NCBI GenBank assembly: GCA_002914805.1
Contig: JXTB01000020.1
Coordinates: 526,338-590,337, forward strand
Source of the DNA: Parasponia andersonii
Taxonomy: Eukaryota > Streptophyta > Magnoliopsida > Rosales > Cannabaceae
Length of the DNA: 64,000 nucleotides
Reading direction: 5' to 3'
Each line of letters starts with the position of its first letter. Within the stretch, counting starts at the first letter, position 1. The position numbers and the translations under genes were made by a program. The notes below the pieces were generated by a model. The model was not told the DNA's origin. It worked only from the letters and a program-made list of their open reading frames with translations, and searched no databases. Below are positions 60,501-64,000 of this stretch, piece after piece.

Positions 60501-61367
60501 TGATGGGAGAATTGAATTTCTTCTTTGGCCTCCAAATCAAAAAAAAAATAAAACAAAAAAGGCGTTTTCATCAATTAATCCAAATATGTCAAGGATATGT
60601 TAAAGAAGTTTGATAAAGAAAACTCTAAGTCAATGAGAACACCTATGAGCACTTCAATCAAGCTTGATAAAGATGAAAATTGTAAAGTAGTGGATATCAC
60701 CAAATATCGAGATATGATCAGATCACTTCTTTACTTAACGGCTAGTAGACTGCATATAATATTTAGTGTTTTTCTTTGTGCTAGATTTCAATCTAATCCT
60801 AAGGAATCATATCTTAGTGCAGTAAATATATTTTGAAATATTTGCATGGAACTCTAAACCTTAGATTATTGTATCCAAAAGTTACGCACTTTAACATTAC
60901 TAGTTTTTTAGATGCGAACTTTGTCAGTTGTCAAACTGACTACAAGGGCATAAGTGGCCCTTGTCATTTTCTTAGTTATTCACTTGTCTCTTGGTTTAGC
61001 AAAAAATAAATTTTGTTGCTCTTCTAGTACAGAAGCCAAATATATCTCTGTAGGTAGTTATTGCTCAAATTTTGTTGATGAAATAAGTACTAATAGATTT
61101 TGGAATTAATTATAATCATATACCTATTAAATATGATAATACTAATGCAACTAATTGTCCAAAAATCCAATTTTACATTCACGTGCTAAGTATATTGATA
61201 TGAAACATCATTTTTTTCTTGATCATATGCAAAAAGGTAATACTATACTTGAATTTGTTTGCATAGAAAAATAATTAGCGGATATTTTCACTAAACCTCT
61301 TAGCAAGGAATATTTTTATATGATTCGTAGAGAACTTAGCATAATTGATCATTATGAGCTTCATTGA
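57600..61367 (+). pseudogene. pol of SIRE-like element: protease remains, integrase, RT, RNase H (broken)
   Basis: Acidic linker frames (57665-58236) lead to a weak protease region near 58310. The pre-integrase zinc motif (LWHRRLGYSS, then DAC with the last cysteine lost) is at 58451-58795. The integrase core at 58868-59275 has MDLFG and SDHGGEFEN, but the third catalytic residue is changed: VVQSKNR with CAA at 59168-59170 where the family has glutamate. RT: RLVAQSFNQEEGIDYEETF and YQMDVKSTFPN (59999-60181), YVDD at 60411-60422. RNase H and C-terminus: TPMSTSIKLDKDE, KYRDMIRSLLYL, and TKPLSKEYFYMIRREL with the stop at 61365-61367. More than a dozen stops or shifts. Confidence 0.88.
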
Positions 61368-61857
61368 ATTTTCTATGTTAAAATATCTTTCGAATTGTAT
61401 TCCATCATCATTAAATTGATAATTTTTTTCCATATTTTTATTGTTAGTTTAATCATTTCTATCTTTTTCAAACTAATTTTTCTCAAAAACTATAAAAATA
61501 AGGGAATCGGTAGACCAAAAATATTTTCGATCTACCAAAAAAAGTGCTCTAGAAAGCACTTTCTCACTACTGTTTTCAACAGACCAGCGAGTATTTAACA
61601 CATTTTGACATTTTCTCTCTCTTTCCACTGAAATTTCTCTCTCGCTCTGATCCTAAGAGTCTCTCTTCTCATTCCCACCCAAATTTCTCTTTAGATTACT
61701 CAATTTTTTTCCAACCAAAGTGAATTTTATCACTTTTTCTCTCTTATTCACTGATTTTCATACTTTTTTGGCACAAAAATCAAATCTTTCATCCTTTTCC
61801 AAACATAGAATCTAAAATTCCCTTGATTTTTTGTTTGTTCTTGTCATCTCTTATCCA
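61368..61857 (+). other. spacer between pol and envelope-like ORF
   Basis: A pyrimidine-rich untranslated stretch (TTTCTCTCTC runs at 61610-61750) with an imperfect inverted repeat, GGTAGACC ... GATCTACC, at 61509-61536. In SIRE elements a comparable spacer precedes the second ORF. The 67-codon frame at 61395 has no recognisable domain. Confidence 0.55.
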
Positions 61858-62211
61858 ATGGCTCGTATAATGGATAACCTAAGGCTTAAAGGCAAGGAAA
61901 TTTGAGCATAGAAATCAGAACAATGCACCAAAGCAAGTTTTGATATTCCTCTCTTAGAGTCACCTACTCTTATGTCTAGATATAAAGAGATTTTCTCAAA
62001 AAAAAACTATTATTTGGGGTAGAACTTTCAACTTTAGAGACTTTGTTTATGTCAATTTTCCATTGTACATGGAAAATATGGGTTGGAAAGAATTCTACTC
62101 TATCAAAGAGACAAAATATCCTAAATTTTTTAGGGGATTTTATACTAGTGCCAATATATATAGAGGATAACATACTATATATAATTCCCTTAAAAAGGGA
62201 TTGACTTTAAG
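61858..62211 (+). pseudogene. envelope-like ORF of SIRE-like element (broken)
   Basis: The start ATG at 61858 gives MARIMDNLRLKGKEI then a stop. Frames pick up at IPLLESPTLMSRYKEIFSKK, shift in an A run at about 61998-62007, and continue WGRTFNFRDFVYVNFPLYME, MGWKEFYSIKETKYPKFFRG and FYTSANIYRG before a stop near 62170. This conserved block is typical of the second ORF of SIRE-type copia elements, often annotated envelope-like or plant transposon protein. Its function in the family is not established. It is cut by a family-3 LTR. Confidence 0.65.
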
Positions 62212-62216
62212 GTCAC

Positions 62217-64000
62217 TGAATATCAAGACCGAAAATCTAGGGCTATGACTTTTAGAAATTTTAAGTGAAAATAGTGATGAATGGTAGCTTTTAAAATTTC
62301 AGAAAAATTTAAGTACTTGAAATTTAAGTTTAGTCCTCAAAAGTAAGTAAATTACGAGATTGGACAAATTTAAAAATCATGATATTATCTACCAGTTTTA
62401 AATTTCCAAGTAAATTTTTCATTTTAAGATGAGAGAAAATCTTAATTAACTAATAAAACAGTTCAAATTAAAACCCTAGGCCCAATATTCAAATAATTTA
62501 CATAAAATCACTTTATTTTCTAAGTATTCGATTTAATAACAAAAATCATCCTCATACATCTACTCAGTAAATATATTACTATTGGCTAAATAAATTTAAC
62601 TTAGGAAGGGAAAATTGATACCGAGTACAAACTAACCAATGAAGAGGATTGGAATTATAAGCATATGCCAAACATGCTTTGCAAGTCACCAGAATAATTA
62701 CCACAAAATAGGTCAACACGTGAAATGGAGGAAGTAGGGGATGAGCACGAGAATGCTTAGTAGAAACTCAATTACCTTTTTAAGTGAATGCAATTTTATC
62801 AAACCTGCATGGTTAATGCATTTTCCAAAATCAATTTATAAACCAAATTTATAAAACAAGTGGTATCCAGAATAATCACATATTCAAAATCAAAGTCAAA
62901 AATTACAAGATTGTACATATCATAAATCACCTTATCCCATGAGCTCACACCCTCATATCACGAACTAGAATAACTCGTACTACAGAAACTAAGTACTCTC
63001 TGCTTGATATTTATCCCAGAAAACTAGAGGGACACCTATGTGTCTAAGCCTACTGAACCGGAGGGGCAACTGAATGCCTACACCTACCGAATGGGAATAA
63101 TCAGAAAAATCCCGCGCAGGTGTACGGGCTTTCACCGAAGGCAGGTGTACTAGTCCGCCTACTACAACAATGCGATGCCTAAGATGTATCTCATGTGTGA
63201 TCCTATGGTATGTACAATATGTAACAAAATATGCATAATAACCATACAATACATAATCAAACAATGCTTTAAAATTCAACTTGGCATTATTCTTGGATTT
63301 ACTACACATGGGCAGCACACCGCTGTTTTACCCCATAGTCATAATATAAAAATATTTATAAAATTCATACAATCCAATCCCAGCATAATCCAATAATTTT
63401 CAGCAATTTATCATAATATCATTTATTCACGAGTTTTCACAAAATAGTTATAATGAAAATTTTCAAATTAAAACATATATAAAATCTAGTAATTGAATCC
63501 CTACCTCGAGGTAGTAGTTATGCTGAGCTAACGACGCTAAAATTATCCTCAATTGATCACCTGGTTATTCAGACAGTCGTTCTCGGTTCTCATCACATTC
63601 AGATTGAGAAACAAAGGTCACCACTGAATTCAGAACACCCATAAAAATTAGGTTAAACATAAAATTTGTCGAAAATAGGTTTCGGTGCGTTACCAGCCTG
63701 TGGCACACAAAACGGTGCTATTTATGAGCTATTTTCTCGATTTTTGTGCCACATCAGAAAATAGTGATATTTTATATTAAAATTCATGTCCCGACCTCAT
63801 TAAGTCCAAATTCGAAGTGAGAACTCAGTTTCGAGGTCTCGAACATTAAATGGGCTCAAAAATTCAAAAATTATAAAAATACCACATTTGGAAATTAATT
63901 AGAAAAATGCCACATTTTCATTTCCATAATTAATGATCTTCCGGTTATCATTTCAACACTTCAAAATCATGAGATTTTATATTTCAATCTCTTCTTTCAC
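62217..64000 (-). repeat. family-3 LTR, running off the window
   Basis: It begins at about TGAATATCAAGACCGAAAAT and aligns with 15057 onward: CCTCATACATCTACTCAGTA, AGTAGAAACTCAATTACC and GCATGGTTAATGCATTTTC. The left neighbour is the envelope-like frame, so this is an external boundary: a solo LTR, or the 3' LTR of a minus-strand element beyond the window. The 109-codon minus frame at 62989 and the 73-codon plus frame at 63175 lie within the LTR. Confidence 0.75.

Larger units (their letters stand above)
55249..62216 (+). mobile_element. SIRE-type Ty1/copia retrotransposon (3' part missing)
   Basis: A plus-strand element with a 1347-bp 5' LTR, primer site, gag, integrase before RT (the copia order), RNase H, and an envelope-like second frame after pol, which is the hallmark of the SIRE/Maximus lineage. 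It sits in a family-2 LTR fragment at ATTGG. The right part, including the 3' LTR, is missing because a family-3 LTR begins at 62217. Stops and frameshifts occur throughout. Confidence 0.88.

Overview
The window looks like an AT-rich, repeat-dense stretch of a flowering plant nuclear genome, probably a eudicot. The reasons are one intact plant-specific gene (a plantacyanin with a normal spliceosomal intron) and large amounts of plant LTR retrotransposon sequence with long LTRs and tRNA-iMet primer sites. I see no rRNA, tRNA, CRISPR array or bacterial-type operon. Almost everything outside the plantacyanin locus is nested, decayed retroelement sequence. Many short open frames are fragments of stop-riddled polyproteins.

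Layout. (1) About 58-14902: a plus-strand Ty3/gypsy element (A; CRM-like because the end of pol runs into the LTR and no chromodomain is visible). It is split by a minus-strand chromodomain gypsy element (element 1, 1836-11925) flanked by a perfect 5-bp target duplication, GGTAG. (2) 15057-18107: a solo-type LTR (family 3) carrying a second, smaller solo LTR. (3) 19532-23227: LTR and gag remains of a plus-strand Tat-like gypsy element. Its gag holds a 1.8-kb solo LTR (target duplication GTTCT) and is cut off by element 2. (4) 23228-32114: element 2, a minus-strand chromodomain gypsy element of LTR family 2 with both LTRs (the right one truncated). (5) 32115-43403: an orphan plus-oriented LTR, a family-1 LTR fragment, a family-2-like gag plus 5' LTR (element 4), and a family-1 pro/gag plus 5' LTR (element 3), joined as a mosaic. 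(6) 43404-49590: element 5, a family-2 gypsy element with its integrase end missing and with duplicated LTR ends on its right. (7) 49915-51285: the plantacyanin gene on the minus strand, copper ligands complete. (8) 51594-55248: further LTR fragments and unrecognised AT-rich DNA. (9) 55249-62216: a plus-strand Ty1/copia element of SIRE type with 5' LTR, gag, pol and an envelope-like second ORF, all broken. (10) 62217-64000: another family-3 LTR running off the window.

How it fits together: nesting gives relative ages. A is older than element 1; the Tat-like gag is older than both its solo LTR and element 2; a family-2 LTR fragment is older than the SIRE-like element. Many inactivating changes are of the C-to-T / G-to-A kind expected from decay of methylated, silenced copies. 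No retroelement in the window appears able to move by itself. I did not find a convincing undescribed biological system. The most unusual items are a short sequence block shared by otherwise different LTR families, a 20-bp perfect palindrome with related CGGTCTACC motifs in LTRs of two superfamilies, and the double LTR end at 47059-49590.
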